Assembly (NCBI RefSeq): GCF_005239225.2
Contig: NC_133301.1
Span: 1,183,001-1,247,000 of the forward strand
Source of the DNA: Populus alba
Taxonomy: Eukaryota > Streptophyta > Magnoliopsida > Malpighiales > Salicaceae
Direction: 5' to 3'
DNA: 64,000 nucleotides
Part shown: positions 35,191 through 47,792 of the stretch, piece after piece
Layout of the letters: every line of letters starts with the position of its first letter
Numbering within the stretch: position 1 is the first letter of the stretch
The notes under the pieces: generated by a model
Databases searched by the model: none
Told to the model about the DNA's origin: nothing
The model's input: only the letters and a program-made list of their open reading frames with translations
Translations under genes and position numbers: made by a program

Positions 35191-35490
35191 TGTTCTCTCT
35201 GATTCCCGATTTCTTTTGCTTCTTTGATTTTGTATGCTCGAATTCAGCCTCTCTGTCTTGCCGGTAAATTTCGCAAATTTATCTGTTCTGGCCCTTTTGG
35301 CCTCTTATAAGAACCAATATTGACTTTTTTTCTCCCTTAACAGCCGAATATTTATTCTTACAGTGGCAATATGAGTCCGGGTACCGGGCTGAGGAGTCAA
35401 CCCGGTTACATGCTAACACAGGAATTGACCCGAGCTAGATTTATAATTAAAACGGGTGACTTACCCTACTTTTAAAAAATTCAATTTAAC

Positions 35491-35522
<32 letters not shown>

Positions 35523-36141
35523 TATTTTAATATTTAAAAAAAATCTTGAAATGTGAAGCCGAGTAACCCACCCAAGCCATTACCCAATATATTTTTTTCA
35601 AAATATTTCATAACTATTAAGTAAAAATGAATTGGAAATATTCAAGGAATATTGTTCACTCGCACTTCATCAATTTAAATTAAATCACATATTAATATTA
35701 AAATCGATATGATTTTCAGTTCTACTTATATTTTTTATAAATCATACTAACTTTAATATAACTATTAATTAATACGAACAGTATAGTTTTAATAGATAAA
35801 TTTAAATGGCTGGAGCACATAGCAATCAAAGAACTTGCAGAATTTCTAGGAATGCAGCCCTGAGCACTTTAGAGAAGAGAGCATCAGCAAAGGTGATAAT
35901 ACAAAGCGATCATCCAAGAACTGATTCATCTTGCACTAGGGAATTGATGACATTATTCTGTGATTTCAGATTTTATTTCATCGTTGATGCTTGCTTCGTT
36001 TCCAGTTCACCAAATATTACAAGTCCAACAGCTAACATCTTGAGAATTTACAAAGAAGAAAACAAATGAAATCTTCATATTCATGAACGGGCTCTATATT
36101 TGGTGGGTAAACACGAGCGAGGGAGAGAGAGATCAACAAAT
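35191..36141. other. intergenic between TAF10 and the Rossmann-fold gene
   Basis: Holds the TAF10 promoter side and the 3' UTR of the neighbouring gene. An (AT)n run lies near 35502-35521. The plus-strand frame at 35806-36069 has no recognised domain and is not called. Confidence 0.4.
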
Positions 36142-39100
36142 CTATGCTGCCCCTTGCTGGCTATACCGCTGTATTCCGTAAACGTCTACGATGCCTGGAG
36201 GGAAAACTGGATCGGTTGCTGCCCTTACTGCAACTTTAGCAACAGCAGTAACATTGACAGGGGGGGTGAACAAGGGCCCAACAAGGGGAAGCTGTTTGAG
36301 TGGTTTTGCATGTTGAAGAACCTGCAGCGGGGTTGCAATTCATAAATTACAATGAACCTCCAAATAACAGGATTGAATACAGTAGCTTACAAATCCTCCA
36401 TATCACATTTTCATGCATTTCTCCCATGTAAATGATAAAATGGCCACATAACACTCCTTGAAACTTAATTTCTGGTGACTGCAATCTTAGAATGCTCCTA
36501 TAGACAAACTTGCAACCTCCTTTTATTCCCTTTAAGAGTTCTAAGAACTAGTCTGCATAGGTGCTTAAAGACCTAAAACTAGGAAAAAATTGCAAGATGC
36601 ATAGATGAGGACCAATAATATTGAGAATTTGAAAATTCATCGCAGGGTATGCCGTTGTTTCGCAAACCTAAAGCTGCCAAGAGCTGCAGCATGGATATAT
36701 ATCATTCAAGTGTAGTTTGGGATAACCTAGTAATCTAGATAAATATACGAGAAGGAAGCACCAGAACTTACCATCTCCAATGGAGAACCAATCACACCTA
36801 GAGGTAACTTAACACTTCCAACATTGCGAGTTCCATAAATAAACCCAGGCCTGAGAATCACTCCTAAACAAGGAAACATGAAACATTTCATCAGATTTGG
36901 AGTTACTATAATCCATAACATACAATATTAATATGCTGTCAGATACAAGGGAGACATATATCTACATTACTAATCAATACAAACACTGGTATTCTAAACT
37001 ACAAGATTTTTGAAAATCAAATACAACAAAAAGAGTACCAAGATATGAAGGATGAAATCAATAAATCATAATAGCATTTCACCTGAAGGAAATTTTACCA
37101 CTTTCCAGATCCAAAAGTTTTAGGACAGCTCTATGACAGGAATAGAAAGAGTACAAGTAACAAGAATGAAAAGGAAAAATTTTACCTCCGTATGCAAACT
37201 TGGTCAATAACTCTGTTTCAGCAGCTTTCTACTTCAAACAAACCACAAGTAAAATGCTTAATGAGGTAAGACTGATAAGAAAGGGGAAAAGTAAATATCA
37301 TGACAACACTTGAAAGTTTTGATTCTTCTTGTGATATAACTATTTAGTATCAAAATATGTGTTACAGAAATCAAACTGAATCTATGTATAATACAAACTA
37401 GTTTTTTTTTTTTTTTTGAAGCTTTAGAAAACAGTCTTTGTTTCCAGAAAACAGAAGATGTAGATGTGCCATGCCAGACATTCGCATTAAAGTGACATGA
37501 TTCGACAGCAAGTAATGAAAATAGTACCTTTCCCTCGTAATATCCTTGCAGCAAGTAATTGGCCAAGCCAAAGTCGGCAGAAGAGATGTAAACAAATCTT
37601 TTAACACCTATAGCAAATAAGCAGTCAACTATCAAATCCAATCCACTAAAATAAATAAACATTGGGGGGTAGCTCAGCTGGTAGGCCACATGCAAGTTCC
37701 CAGGGTATTTATGAGTTCAACAACATCCCCTCACCGAAACCAAAAAGAACAAGGTAATGGTAGAAATGGAACCACCTACCCTCTAACAGTTTACTTATTG
37801 GTGGGACCAAAAACATGTAAAAGGATATAAAATTTCACAAAACTTGAAAATTTTTCTTTTGCTATCAGTGTAACACAGCATGCTGTTAGATTGCAGATGT
37901 ACTATGAAATGAAAAAACAAAGACCATGCTAGATCAAAATGCCTTCTAGAATTTGCTTCCTTGATGATTGAAGAAATAACTAACAATAAGAAATTGAGAA
38001 AGAAACACAGTGCCTAAAATTCTCTCCTTCGCTTATTCACAAATATCCACACAACCACAACTTTGCATGACATCTATGACCATTAGAATACCTAATTTAT
38101 TCGTAACTCCAAAATATGAGAAGATTCATCATAAAGGATCCATTCTCAAAGAAAATTCTAACAATGGGTGGAGCAACTTCAAGTGAACTAGGATTCCCTG
38201 TTACAACAACTGTGAAACAGACTTAAGCCTCTGAGGGCTTCTATTTGGAACAGCTTTCCAACACTTAGGCAAAAGTCATCAGTTATGAATCACCACAAGG
38301 CCGCAAGAACAAACTATATAAATAAACAGCAGAAAAAACTTAGCTTCCTTTAAGTATACCTTTTTCTGAAGCAGCTCTAATTGCATTAATATTTGCAGTT
38401 CCATTAATCTTATACATATAAGACTGTGAACCAAAACCACCTACACAAGAAATCTAGAAAGCAAATGCAAATTAGCAGAAAAGAGCAATCACTCATTAAA
38501 AGAGAAGAAGAAGAATCACATCCTGTGTAGCAAAACCACCGTTGCACACATGTGCGCGCACACGAAAAAAAATGTTATTTTGGTGGAAAAGTGAGGAGAT
38601 CACATACAACAGAGGTGACCCCATTTAGAGCTTCCGTCCATGAATAAGATGAGAGTAGGCTTCCTAGATAAAGAAGACTGTTAGAAACAAAAGTTTACAG
38701 GCATCAAGACATCAAAAGCATGGAGAGAAAAAGAAAGCACCATAGAACAATGCAAACCTTGATGCCAAATCACATTGCTAACCCATGAATCATGTATCAA
38801 TGGCCTGCCAGACCTGAAAGGAACATGAACAATTAGACATCAACTGAGAATAACCAACTATCAATAAAAAAAATTACAGCTTTAGAGGATCACAATACCT
38901 GCTCAGGCTAGCAACAGTTAAGCCACGATCTACAGCTTCTTTGCAGATATGAGAACCAACAAATCCATTTCCACCCAATACAAGCAACTGCATTGGCTAG
39001 CATATCAATCAAAACATGCAAAACAAGAAACTAGAAGATATCAAAAGCGCCAACTATGGTTCATTATCCAGCATACCTTCTCTGTCGAGGATGGAGGTAC

Positions 39101-39729
39101 ATTCACTGTCTCAGCCTCCTCAACTTTAAAGGGTTCATCAACCTTATTAGAATCTGTTGATAGATATCTCCCATTTCTTGATGCGGCAATTGTACTTATT
39201 CAAAAAAAAAAACTAATCAGAAAATGCAACACCTTCACATTTGGTAACACAACAAAATCATACATTCAGTTGCCATCAATTATTCCATTCGCAAAATATA
39301 TGCATGCAAATAAAAGAAGAAAAGCCCCAAGGATCATTGCCAATTCCCAAAACATCCCCTTTGTTTTTTCATTTTTGGCATTTTCCAATAAAAAGAGAAG
39401 CTTCTAAACACTCACAATCATACAATTCTCAAATCAAAAGCACCCCATGTCTTTAAGGAAATCACTAACTCTTAAAATTCCCTTCAAGTGACAAGTAAAT
39501 AACACAATGTAATCTTACAAGAAATCAATGTCACGCAATATTAAAGAAAGAGCCCATTTTTTCCCTAAATAGAAAATAAATCACAAAAATAAATTTTACG
39601 TACTTATCAATATAAATAATTCTTGACATAGCAGGAGAAGAAAAAAATACCCAAGAAAGGAAACGAAACGTACTATAATTTGGAGAGGGAAGTTCTTGAT
39701 TGGATCAAACGTGAAGCAAGAGGAGTCAT
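36142..39729 (-). CDS. NAD(P)-binding Rossmann-fold protein, atypical SDR/NmrA-like
   Basis: Ten exons on the minus strand: 39729-39674, 39194-39077, 38987-38899, 38813-38758, 38663-38608, 38453-38360, 37607-37528, 37228-37186, 36863-36772, 36321-36142. All have GT/AG borders, and the sum is 864 nt, a 287-residue protein. The N-terminus (Arg/Ser-rich, no acids) looks like an organelle transit peptide. The nucleotide-binding loop 'GGNGFVGSH' is near residue 63. The 'YISSADFG' strand and 'YYEGK' stretch correspond to the SDR active-site region, and 'ILRPGFIYG' follows. Length and motifs fit the plant family of Arabidopsis At5g10730/At5g15910, related to the complex I accessory subunit NDUFA9 type; the exact role is not established from sequence. 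Intron 6 (between exons 6 and 7) contains a small tRNA-like sequence (37664-37735). Confidence 0.93.
37664..37735 (+). other. tRNA-like sequence or SINE fragment in intron
   Basis: 'GGGTAGCTCAGCTGGTAG' is a convincing A-box. The B-box-like 'GAGTTCAACAAC' near 37713 is weak. It is too imperfect for a tRNA gene and has no clear flanking repeat, so it is most likely the head of a SINE. Confidence 0.4.
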
Positions 39730-41470
39730 TTTGGTGATTTGATCATAAGAGAGTTTTGGGTTCTTGAAGGATCGGCTTCAGTTTTTCTCCTTCTTCCTTC
39801 GCTACCAAAAACAGAACACGGTCCAACTTCCAAGGCGAAAGAGAACACATGGCGCTTGATGGAGGCAGGTCTTGGTGCATATGTGGCTTGACGTCAACCT
39901 TCAATTTATGTCATTTTTTTTTTTTTTACGAGAATCGGTAGTTTGATTGAAAAATAAAGGACAAACGACAACATGTCTGCCTGCGTCCATTTGGCATTGT
40001 GATGAAATGTGATCGGAGCTGTTTTAATAGTGATTATAATTTTAAAAGTTATTCGATTTTCTCTTCTTTTTTTTCATTTAAATTATAGTCTAAATCTAAT
40101 TTCATCAAAACTATAATTTATAATTTTTAAAAAAAAAAATATCTTTCCAAACCACAACCGCCGTACTAATATTTAACAATTAGCAATGTAGTATTATAAA
40201 GTATGATATTAGTATTGTATTATTTTCTATGGTATTAAATATACACTTAGTATTAAAATAATATTTTTTATTTTTAATATTATCATATTATAATTATCTA
40301 AAAATACTAATTTGATTTTTTTTTCAAGTAAAAATAATTTAAAAAATAATTTTAACAATAAACATTCACGAGATATAAAATGAAATTACCTTATTTGTTT
40401 TTGTGTTTCAAAAATATTTTTTAAAAATTTAAATAAATTTTTTTTTTTTCAAATTAATATTTTTTTGATATTTTTAAATTAATTTGATATACTGATTTTA
40501 AAATTAATTTTAAAAATATATTATTTTAATATATTTTTAAATAAAAAATATTTTAAAAAATAATCAAAACTACACAAGCGCTATCACATGTGATGTGACA
40601 ATAGAGTTGTTTTACTATATCTGAATTCAATGGTATTTTAGTTATATTACCATAATTTTTAAAAGAAAATAGGTAAAAAATGCTCCTAACTACTGTGCAT
40701 TAAATTTTTTTGCCTCAAAAGATATATTAGTTATTATTCTATGAAAAAACCAACAAAAAAACTATTATATATATATTATCTCTAGTGTATTTGGTATTAT
40801 AGTAGTTATTGTAACTGTGATTTGAAAAAAATTATTTTATAAAAAGTACTTTTAGTTAAGATTGGTTTGAAAAATTAGGTGTTTGGTTAAAATTGTGATT
40901 GAAATTGAGATTGAACAAAAAGTAATTTAATGTGTTTGGTTAAGAATACTTTTAAAATTGAGGTTATAAAATAATTAATATATATATATATATATATTAA
41001 TATCGATGGTTTTTAATTTAAATATTGTAGATTTAACTATTGCTATTACATTATGAAATAAATAATACTTTATATAAAATATTTTTTTATTATTCCATTA
41101 AACTATCCACATTTCCATCACGTATGAAATATATTCGACAAGGATTACAGTTTTTTACAAAAATTTTAAGAGCACAACAACATCAGGTAAAATACAATCA
41201 GGAACAAAATTGAGATTGCGATCAAATTCTGTAAATGCAGCGTCATCAAACAATCTTCATCTAATTTATATAATCATTGAATAATGTTTAACACTAATTT
41301 TTTAAATAAAACATAATTAAAAATAATTTTTTTTAATTTTATTTTGTTGGATCAAACTTAATTTAATATATTTTTAATTTTTAAATTGGATCAGTCCGGC
41401 CAAACAGTGAAGCATTTTATTGAAAAAAATAGATGAACAATGGAGTATTTATCTATTTTTTTTTTTTTTT
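39730..41470. other. divergent intergenic region with AT-rich MITE-like repeats
   Basis: Separates the minus-strand Rossmann-fold gene from the plus-strand NLR gene. No gene is seen. AT-rich blocks at about 40390-40590, 40780-41000 and 41140-41250 carry 'TGTGTTTGGTT'-like ends and resemble the MITEs elsewhere in the window, but borders were not resolved. The block near 40216-40310 ('TATTAAATATACACTTA') recurs near 45480-45545. Confidence 0.4.
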
Positions 41471-41658
41471 AGTTTAACGTGGGTGTCCGGACCAGCTTGC
41501 GCGCACCTCGACTAATCCCACGGGCCCTGAAGTTAACGACTATGTAAGCCTCCAGTGGCCATCATATGAGCAATGTAGGGCTTGAACATGAGACCACAGA
41601 GAAAGCAAATCTCTTAATCCCAAACTCTTATCACTGGACTATCACTTAGATGGTTAGC
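41471..41658 (-). mobile_element. tRNA-derived SINE, minus orientation
   Basis: Read on the minus strand it starts with a tRNA-like head (B-box-like 'GTTCAAGCCC' near 41595), passes 'AACTTCAGGGCCCGTGGGAT' and ends 'GGTCCGGACACCCACG' before a poly-A seen as poly-T at 41456-41470. A direct repeat ATTTATCTATTTTT flanks it (from 41447 and from 41659). It lies about 240 bp upstream of the NLR start. Confidence 0.85.
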
Positions 41659-41898
41659 ATTTATCTATTTTTTTTTTTTTTTTTTTTTTTTTATCACAAG
41701 AAGTAGCTAGCTTCTTATCACTGTTGTTATATCACAATTAATGATGGGATCTACTATTAAAAAATTATGGTAGGAAAAAGTTAAAAATTGTGGCTGCAGT
41801 TTAACCACACCCGCATCTACAAAACAGCCACATATGTGAGGCCTTAATTTTTGGCGAGAGAAAAGAGATCAGGATTGGTGATTCTGGAGCAAGAAGCC

Positions 41899-44657
41899 AT
41901 GGCCATGATCGCAGTGCAGGTGGTGCTCGAGAAACTGGCTTCCTTTGTAGCGGAAGAAACACGGTTCTTGGGAGGAGTTAGAGGGGGAATCGTTGAACTA
42001 CAGGATGATTTGTACAGCATGAAATCTTTCCTTCAGGATGCGGAAGAAAGGAGTGAGAGTGATCAAGGACTGAGAGCCTGGGTCAAACAAGTGAGAGATG
42101 TGGCTTATGATGCTGAGGACATTCTTGAAGAGTTCATGCTCCGGTTTGCTCCATCTCCCGGGAGTGGTTTTACCCATTATCTTCGCAATTCATGTCGTTC
42201 CATCCGTAAATTAAGTGCGCGGCACCGGCTGGCCGTCCAGTTACAAAGCATTAAAGCAAGGGTGAGAGCCATTTCAGAGAGAAGAAATGCATTTTCTTTG
42301 AATAGGATAGACATGCCATCAACCTCCAGTGCTACCGTAGAGAAATGGCATGCTCCCCGTTTAGCTGCTCTTTACTTAGATGAAGCTGATGTCGTGGGAA
42401 TTGAGAACCCAAAACATCTACTGGTTTCGTGGCTTGTAGAAGGAGAAGAAAAGCTCTCCAGTATCTCTGTGGTTGGAATGGGTGGGTTGGGAAAAACAAC
42501 CCTCGTGAAGAAAGTCTATGACAGCCACCCCATCAGAAGAAGCTTTGATGCCCATTCTTGGGTTACAGTTTCCAAATCATTTGCAGCCACGGAGCTACTA
42601 CGAGTTGCTCTGCAGGGGTTTCTGGTGACAGCAAACGAACCTGTTCCGGATAATTTGCAATCAATGACTGACCTCCAATTAATTGATGCTCTAAGAAATT
42701 ATCTATGGAAAAGGAGGTATGTCATTGTTCTGGATGATGTATGGACTGTAAACGCTTGGGAAACAATAAGGTATGCATTTCCTGATTGTAACTGTGGTAG
42801 TAGAATTATCTTCACTACACGTTTAAGTAACTTGGCTGAATCTATAGAGAACACTAGTCATGTTTATGAACTCCAAGCTTTACCAGAAAATGAAGCTTGG
42901 ACCCTCTTTTGTATGAAAGCCTTTAGAGGGGAACATAAGGCTGTATGCCCTCCAGAACTGGAAGAGATGTCTCGAAATATCTTAAGGAAGTGTGAGGGAC
43001 TGCCACTTGCAATCGTAGCAATAGGAGGCCTTCTGTCGAAGAAGAAAAATGAAGGTTTGGAATGGAAGAAAGTCCATGACTGCCTAGCTACAGAATTGAA
43101 AAGTAACAACGACCTTGAGAGTCTACGTAGAATACTTCAACTAAGTTATGATGATCTTCCTTACTACCTCAAGCAGTGTTATTTGTATTTAAGTGTATTT
43201 CCAGAGGACTATTTGATAAAAAGAATGAAGATGATCCGGTTATGGATAGTTGAAAGGTTTGTGGAAGAGAAGCCAGGCTTTACAATGGAGGAAGTAGCAG
43301 AGGAATACCTTAATGAACTCGTGAATAGGAGTTTGATCCAAGTGGTGGAGATGAATTATTTTAATAGGGTCAAGACATGTCGTGTTCATGATCTAATGCG
43401 AGAAATCATTCAAATGAAATCCAGGGAAGAATCTTTTGTTATGATAGCAAACGGAACAAGAATCGGCAGGAATGAGAAAGTTCGGCGTCTATCAATCCAT
43501 GAAAACTCTGGGGAAGTACAATCAGATATGAGATTTCCTTATCTGTGGTCTTTGTTGTCTTTCTCTTCACATCATTCTTTTGAGCATGGTTTTCGCAATT
43601 ACAAGCTGCTGAGAGTATTGAATTTAGATCGAGCTCCCCTTTCCAGCTTCCTACCTGAATTGATTGAACTGATTCATTTGAGATACTTGAGTTTGAGATG
43701 GACCATGATAAGGGAGCTTCCAGAGTCCATAAGGAAGCTCAAGTACTTGGAAATACTTGATTTGAAAAGGACTTTTGTATCTTCTTTGCCTGCTGGGATC
43801 ACACAACACAATTGACATGTCTTTGCCAGCTCCGTAACTATCGACACAGTTTCCAGTCATCATTGTTCTTCCCAGACACTCATGGAATGAGAGTTCCATC
43901 AGGAATTGGAAGATTGACGAGCCTGCAGAAATTGGGAAGCGTCGAAGTGAATGAAGATTATGAGTTAGTCAGGGAGTTGGGAAAGCTAACTTCGTTGAGA
44001 AGGCTGGGCATTTTAAAGCTAAGAGAAGAGCAGGGAATGGATCTGTGTTATACTTTGGACAGGTTGAAACACCTTACTGCATTGTATCTTGTTTCACTAA
44101 ACAATACTGAATCCTTACAATTTGACTCTCTTTCATCTCCTCCAAAATATCTCCAACGACTATATCTCAAATGTAGTCTTCCGGCTTTACCAGGATGGAT
44201 AGCTTCACTCCAGTATATTTCCAAGCTAGTGCTTCAATATTCTAATCTGAAAAGTGATCCTCTCAAGGCCCTCCAGAAATTGCCTAGTTTGGTGGTGCTT
44301 GAACTCCGTCAAGCTTATGCAGGGGAAGAACTGTGTTGTGATCCTAGTGGATTTTCAAAGCTGAAGAAGCTAGGTCTCCATGAACTGGAGAGATTGCGGA
44401 GCATCAGAATAGCAAAAGGATCGATGCCTGGGTTAGAGAGGCTAGACATTACAGCATGCACGGTGCTAGAAACCGTGCCGGATGGGATTGAAAACCTGAA
44501 AAATATAGAAGACCTGGTTCTGTGGTATATGCCTTCAACATTCATCAAGACAATAGAGAGATACCGTGGTGAAGATTTCTGGAGAGTTCAACATATCACA
44601 ACAATCACCCGTATCTACAAGGGCTGGGGGAGATGGGTCTCTGAAACTCTTCTGTAA
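41899..44657 (+). pseudogene. CC-NBS-LRR disease-resistance gene (RPM1/Rx type), frameshifted in the LRR
   Basis: One uninterrupted coding exon until codon 635. Order: Rx-type coiled coil with an EDVID-like 'AEDILEEF' motif; P-loop GMGGLGKTT (193-201); kinase-2 'IVLDDVW' (Asp at 279-280); RNBS-B 'GSRIIFTTR'; 'GLPLAI' from 367; 'VHD' at 496-498 in place of the usual MHD; then LRRs ('LHLRYLSLRW', 'LEILDLKR'). In the LRR a tandem ACACA duplication (43801-43810) shifts the frame and gives TGA at 43813-43815. The original frame continues without damage from about 43812 to a stop at 44655-44657 with more LRRs. Full length would be near 918 residues, normal for the family. Such proteins are cytosolic sensors that trigger immune signalling. 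The ATG at 41899 is preferred; a second in-frame ATG follows at 41905. As written, only a truncated CC-NBS protein (638 residues) is made. Confidence 0.92.
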
Positions 44658-46824
44658 TTAGAGGGGTAAACTACGGAGAGGACTACAGTTTCCGGAAAAT
44701 CATGATCTCTGCCAAGTTCCTCAGGTCTGTACAGACGTTTCATCATGTAATGCTGAGCCTCAGAAAACAGAAAACTGCTGCTCTTCCCTCCTCTTCTCTG
44801 CTCCTTCGTCTCTGTTTTGCTGTTGTTGAACCTTCCAACCCGCTATCTTGCCCATGTTTGTCGCCACTAAATTTTGGACAGCATCAATTTATAGACATCA
44901 ATACGAGTATATTTGGGATTTGTCAAATGTTTATTTTATATTTTATCAAATTTTCACAACTTGAGTTCGTTTTGCAAGTTCACATCAACTTTTTTTATGC
45001 TGGTTTTGTTTTATTCGTTTTGTAGTAAAAATTATTTATATCTTGAGTGATAAGATTTTTCAAAAAAAAACATGTAGATATGAAAGAGAGACACAATATT
45101 GCCTCTTAGACCGAGGAAGAAGGTAAGAAATTAATTCAGTTAAATGATATTCATTTTACGAATTAAGAAGAAGCAAACATATATATTGACACACAGCAAG
45201 TATAAAAATATAAAGCATAATAACAACGGGGATAGGTGCAGAGGGAGAAGATACTGACAACAAAACAAAAATTGCAGATAACTTCGACCCGTATAGCAAA
45301 TCGATACCTCTGATAATTTTGTGAATATTTCTATTAGCAATGGCAGAGTGCTGAAGGAGGCATAGGATATAACAAGTGACTGTGCATGCTGGATAGTATA
45401 CAATCAGACCTATGAATAAATGACATAACCAATCCAGGGAAAGTTGACAGCTTCAAGCCCGCATCTGTACAAGTTTCTATAGTATTAAATATACACTTAT
45501 GATGTTTTTTATATTTTTTTATTTTTGATATCATTATATCAAAATTATCTGTAATATGATTGACCCGTGATCTAATTCAACCATCGAAAGATATTAGATA
45601 TCGACCAAGGCATGTGAAATTTTGCGTTTGGGTTAGGAAATAGGAAATGTAATAAGACTGACTGGGACTGGGTTTGGGCTTAAAATGCTTTGTGCTCCGG
45701 GAAATATATATATAGTAAGATTGACTAAGACTGGAACTGGGCTTGGTCTTCATCTTGTTCGGATGTTATTTGGTGATCTCGGAAATGGGTTTGTATCAAA
45801 AAATCTGTATTTGATGCTGAATCATTTAACTGAATACTGAATCAAATAACATTCCACAGGAGAGTGTAAATAACTGATATATTGATCATGTATCCATCCG
45901 TGTTTGAGTTTTATAAATATTTTTTGCTGTGCTGTGTTTATCATATTATTCTAAACAGGTTGTCAGATTTGTTGGCATCCATTCCTTGGGGGGGGGGCTC
46001 AGCTTGAATCTTAGTTCGTGTTCTAGTTTCCAATGCCTCTTGCATTGCATGTTCTTGGTGGATCCTCGTGAATTTGTTTGCCGTATACAAAGACACGGAG
46101 ACAAATTGAAAAGAAAGGATTATTTTGAGCTCACATAAACTGTTTTATGAATGTATGTGTACTTGTTTTTGTTGGCATCTAGCAGTGCAGGTATCAAGAA
46201 CAAGACTAGTACTGGACCACGTAGGTCACTCAACTTGGCTTTGGTTCGAGTATGTATTGACCTAGGTGTAATGCCAAGAAACCGAATGGTTGAAGCTGGT
46301 GGTCAAGGTGATGAAGTGGATATGGTAAGGTAAGGGGCCAACTCTCAGTGGCTATGGAGTTATTGTTCACCATGGTGTTAATAATTTCTTGGTTTTCTTG
46401 TGCAAGCCTGTTTTATGACTGTTATGGAGGCACCGAGGGTATTCCATCTGAGAAACTCGGAACACATTACAACTCGTGGATAATTAAGAAGTATATATGA
46501 TCTGTCCCTTTTAGAGGTTAAATGCAAGGATCGATGATGAGTACAAGACTGCATCGTTATTATGACTGGTATTTTGTTTTCCAAGGATTTATGTTCTTCA
46601 ATGTCCTGCATCAAAAGGGTCTTCTTCACAAGTTCCGTGAGAGATCTAGCCACAAATAGAGTGATCAAGTCTCCCAGTGTCGAAGCTAATAGATATCGAC
46701 CAGTTGCGGCACAGCAAGGAAGCTAAGAGAAGGGGGGCGTGAGCATGGGGCAGAAAGTCTACAGAGAAGACATTTGGGGCTAGATCGATGCTCTAAAATA
46801 CAGGTGCGCTGCTGGACAAAACTA
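44658..46824. other. intergenic, no supported gene
   Basis: Downstream of the NLR. Short frames at 44702-45025, 45929-46138 and 46151-46333 lack recognisable domains or plausible gene structure. A G-run (45988-45996) and a block shared with 40216-40310 (near 45480-45545) are present. Confidence 0.4.
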
Positions 46825-47792
46825 GGCTCCGTTTGTTTGCAGTAAAGTGAATTTTTTTTGAAAAGTGAATTCCGGAAAAGTGAATTCTGGAAAAGTATTT
46901 TCCGATATTTGGTAGTGTTATGAAAAATGAACTGGAAAACATTTTCTAGTGTTTGGTTATGTCATGGAAAATGAGCTGGAAAATAACTTATTAATATTTT
47001 ATTTTTCTCAAGTTTATTAAAATAATAAGGAACAAATCTTACAAATTAAAAAGTTGAATGAGAATGAAATTGAAAAAAAAAATATAATTTCATAAATTAT
47101 CTCAAATAAAACAAATAATAATCAAAATAATAGGGATCAAATCTAAAAAATTAAAAAAAAATGAAGAAATTAAAATAATAATAATCAACATTTCATAAAT
47201 TATTTGAAATAAAATAAGTAACAATCAAAAGAATGAGAATCAAATTTGATAAATAAAAAATTTCAATAAAAAAATGATAAGAAAAAAGCAAATAGCAATT
47301 ATAAAAATAAGGACCAAAGTTAATATAAAAATAAAATTTTAAGAAAAGAAATTGAAAAATAAATATTCAAAACAAAATATATATAGCAATCAAAAGTTTG
47401 AGGATCAAATTTGATATAATCAGCAAATAATGACATTTCTAAATTTTTCATAACTTCCAGAAAGTGTTTTCCCCTCAAATTTTTCAGGAAAACACTTTCC
47501 TGAAAACCAAGCCAAATTTTTCTTTTACTGGAAAGTGTTTTCCATTGACCAACTTTTCTACTGGCAAACAAACACAAGAAAATTTGGAAAGTGCTTTCCC
47601 GGAAACCACTTTCCGAAAAACAAACACAGGTAAAAGGAAAACACTTTTCTGAAAACCAAGTCAATTTTTTTTTTTTGACTAAAATTGACTGGAAAGTGTT
47701 TTCCGTTGACCAACTTTCCTAATGACAAACAAACACAGGAAAATTTGAAAAATAATTTTCCAGAAACTACTTTTCAGAAAACAAACAAGGCC
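46825..47792. mobile_element. 968-bp non-autonomous DNA transposon
   Basis: Terminal inverted repeats GGCTCCGTTTGTTTGC and (on the other strand) GGCCTTGTTTGTTTTC, with a 3-bp CTA target duplication (46822-46824 and 47793-47795). Both subterminal regions repeat GGAAAAGTG/GGAAAGTGTTTTCC motifs in both orientations, possible transposase binding sites. The centre is AT-rich without transposase. The 3-bp target and the TIR type suggest PIF/Harbinger, but hAT was not excluded. Confidence 0.75.

Noticed and set aside
35806..36069. Plus-strand 87-residue frame
   Set aside because: No recognised domain. It overlaps the probable 3' flank of the Rossmann-fold gene.
37664..37735. Possible functional tRNA gene
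   Set aside because: The A-box is good, but the B-box and acceptor pairing are not, and it sits in an intron. It was kept only as a tRNA-like fragment.
41851..41898. Upstream in-frame extension of the NLR from TTG
   Set aside because: It begins with a non-ATG codon. The ATG at 41899 matches the usual N-terminus of Rx-type coiled coils.
46151..46333. Frame with a plausible acceptor-like start
   Set aside because: Too short and without a partner exon or known domain.
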